From assembly GCF_022458985.1 (NCBI RefSeq), contig NC_061779.1:19203001-19267000 (forward strand): 64,000 nt of DNA, read 5' to 3'. Made by a program: the position numbers and the translations under genes. This stretch comes from Mugil cephalus. Taxonomy: Eukaryota; Chordata; Actinopteri; Mugiliformes; Mugilidae. The notes below the pieces were generated by a model. The model was not told the origin of the DNA, made no database searches, and was given only the letters and a program-made list of their open reading frames with translations. This document shows positions 62,001 through 64,000 of this stretch, in pieces; the first letter of the stretch is position 1, and every line of letters begins with the position of its first letter.

Positions 62001-64000
62001 TCTGTTTGACTACTCAACACCAAAGTCAAAAAAAGTTACACACATTTTGGGGAGCAGTAATAAAATCTTGATGATTCTGATGAGGTAAAGGAAAGTTGTT
62101 TGTGTTAAGATACAAACAACTTTTACCAATTATGAACACAGCATGTAAACCCCCTGGACCGTGGCTCGTTCATTATGGTATCATTTTATTTAAATTCTAT
62201 GTAATCAAGGCATGCTCTGGAAAGGGAGCTATTCCGGTTTGGGGTTATTTTTTATTGATGTACACGGTAATTAGGTTGGCACCCGCTACTGCCTGTGGTT
62301 TCGGCTGCATGGAATAAAGCTGGGCTCCTCTGAAATGCTGCAGCCTAGCTAGGAGAGGACAAAAGTTTAAACTAACAGGATTCAGAGTGAACAGACTCCA
62401 TACAGGCCTGATCAAAGGAAACCCAGGACTCAATCTGAATGTTTAGGCTACAATTAGGGCGATCTGCTAGACTGTGCGCTCTCGATTGGTTTATTTGAAG
62501 AAGGCCGCTAAGCTCTCATTTATGGAGTGCATAGGTTCGTGGTTTGAGTGCATCCAGTTGCGGCCGACTCTTAACTCGGTGCCATAACCATGACAATGAA
62601 AAATCGTCAAATCAAGTGTTGTTGTTCAACCTTGAATCTCTCTATAACAGGCCCATTTGGCGAGACAAGTAGACTGAATCACTTCCTCGACCACTGCTCA
62701 ATCTCCTGATTCCTCCATAAAACTCCCAGCAGGCCAGCTTCGCAGGCTGTTTCACATCTAGGTCATTTGCTGTTCCCAATCAGAACGACTAAAAATAAGA
62801 TGCTGGAAGGTGATTACTGTTTTGTCAAGGACTTTTTGACAGCAGAGGAAACGCACTGTAGCTGCGTAGGTTAGCACTGACAATCAGATTAATGGAGCAG
62901 CCAGACCTCTCTTCCTTCCTCCAGAAGCTGTGAACACCTTACTCACCTTTATTTATGGTACTGGCAAATCTCATGGGCGGATATGATGACAGTGTTGGTT
63001 GGTCATATAGTTTGGTGCAGTCTGAAATAACTCCTCCAGAAAATCCTGGACAATCGAATTGCGGAGAGTAATGTCCTCTGTCTTTCCTGTTCCCTGTGAC
63101 TTCTCCACTGAAGCCACCATGAGGTTCACTGCCATGTTTTTGAGATAAAGGCCTGTAATTTCAAAAACTAGTAGCCTATAGTCAACAATGCTCCTCTTTC
63201 TGAGTCCTTTACATGCTTTTCTAGTGACAAAATGTTAACTTGTCCAACCCTCAGTGTTTAAGTAGCAGCCAACCTAAAGACACTTCCATCAGCCTAAGCT
63301 TTGCTTGGAGTCTAAATACACAAATGTTAGTCTGCTAACACAATAAATAAGATGTTGAACATGGTTCCCATTACTAAACCTCATAACGACATCAGCATTA
63401 AGGATGTTAACATTATCATTAAGCACAAAGCACTACTGTGTGCTACATCTTTGCACATGTCCTAAATCACTTCTGATGCACAACTCAGCGCTCGACACTG
63501 TGTCCGTGAAAAATGCAATCAGTGAACAAGGGGTGTGATTTTAGACACAGCTAATTAGTTTTATTTTTACCAACATCTGCTCCCAGGTAGGCGGTTGCTA
63601 TGGAACGCACAATGGTTCACTGTGTGAATCAGCCTTCTGGTGTTTCTTTTAGAGAGGGAATGTGGGTACTGATCATAGCACTACCTGTAGCACTGAATAA
63701 TACTTGGTTAAATGGAGGCCCAGACCTTGAAAGAGTGCAAAAGTACCTTTATGGCATTTGTGTGTCGGGTTGTTTTTCCGCAAAGAGCACACCTTCATCT
63801 TGCCTCGTGCAGAGTAAATTACACAGTGTAAGACTGGGATGAGTTCTCTGTCAGACTCTGGCTGGTATGTCGAGAAGGAGGGGTGAGGTCAAAGGTTACT
63901 ACACAGGGCCTATAGAACGCCAGAGAGGGGAGGTAAATGAGATTGATGATTTATTTATTTATTTATTTATTGTTCTGGAGGGAGAGAAAGAGATGAACTA
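59091..64000 (+). other. Intron 1 of the NUAK-family gene (partial)
   Basis: No further coding exon is recognisable on either strand: no continuation of the kinase domain (VAIKSIRKD-like, HRDLKLEN, DFGLSN) and no foreign domain. The stretch is ordinary fish intronic DNA with short pyrimidine-rich runs (about 61290-61335) and an (ATTT)n microsatellite near the right edge. Confidence 0.6.
63950..63971 (+). repeat. (ATTT)n microsatellite
   Basis: Five to six ATTT units near the right edge, in the NUAK-family intron 1. Confidence 0.9.

Noticed and set aside
1-64000. CRISPR arrays, bacterial operons, phage or plasmid features
   Set aside because: The direct repeats are microsatellites or transposon copies without regular spacers, and all genes are spliced vertebrate genes.
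1-64000. tRNA, rRNA or recognised microRNA genes
   Set aside because: No cloverleaf with A/B boxes, rRNA core or known pre-miRNA sequence was recognised by eye; a covariance-model scan would be decisive.
59091-64000. Second exon of the NUAK kinase inside the window
   Set aside because: No frame shows VAIKSIRKD-like or later kinase motifs on the plus strand, so the exon is presumed to lie beyond 64000.

Overview
The window is vertebrate DNA, almost certainly from a teleost fish. It has small introns with GT/AG borders, dense microsatellites and LINE-type 3' tails. Its gene set includes sizzled (szl), a second prolactin (prl2) and NELL2/DBX2/MOV10L1/NUAK1 orthologues. There are no bacterial operons, CRISPR arrays or prophages. 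All coding models below were assembled by eye from exon translations, splice signals and codon phase. In every complete gene the phases close without a frameshift.

Layout, left to right: (1) 366-19720, minus strand: the first nine coding exons of nell2, a secreted neural glycoprotein; the gene runs off the left edge. (2) 19.7-27.4 kb: intergenic DNA with repeat relics and possible regulatory blocks. (3) 27417-31259, plus: dbx2, a complete four-exon homeobox gene. (4) 32078-33203, minus: a complete five-exon prolactin-family hormone with the six-cysteine tetrapod-type pattern (prl2 / prolactin-like), tail-to-tail with dbx2. (5) 34961-36186, minus: a complete four-exon secreted Frizzled-related gene, best read as sizzled, with a clear TATA box and a G-rich block upstream. 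(6) 40514-50970, minus: a complete 25-coding-exon mov10l1, the piRNA-pathway RNA helicase. (7) 51-58.8 kb: intergenic DNA with repeats. (8) 58800-59090, plus: first coding exon of a NUAK-family kinase, probably nuak1; the rest of the window is its intron 1.

The genes do not form one pathway, but several act in embryonic patterning or the nervous system: nell2 in axon guidance, dbx2 in neural-tube interneuron identity, szl in ventral BMP/Chordin control. Nell2 and dbx2 are also neighbours in other vertebrates, as far as I recall. Mov10l1 is a germline transposon-defence gene.

I found no clearly new biological system. The better leads are the prl2-szl pair, a weak nell2 splice donor followed by a (GT)n tract, a THAP-domain transposon relic in a nell2 intron, a family of four related non-autonomous elements, the G-rich szl upstream region, and a tandem duplication at 21.3-21.7 kb.
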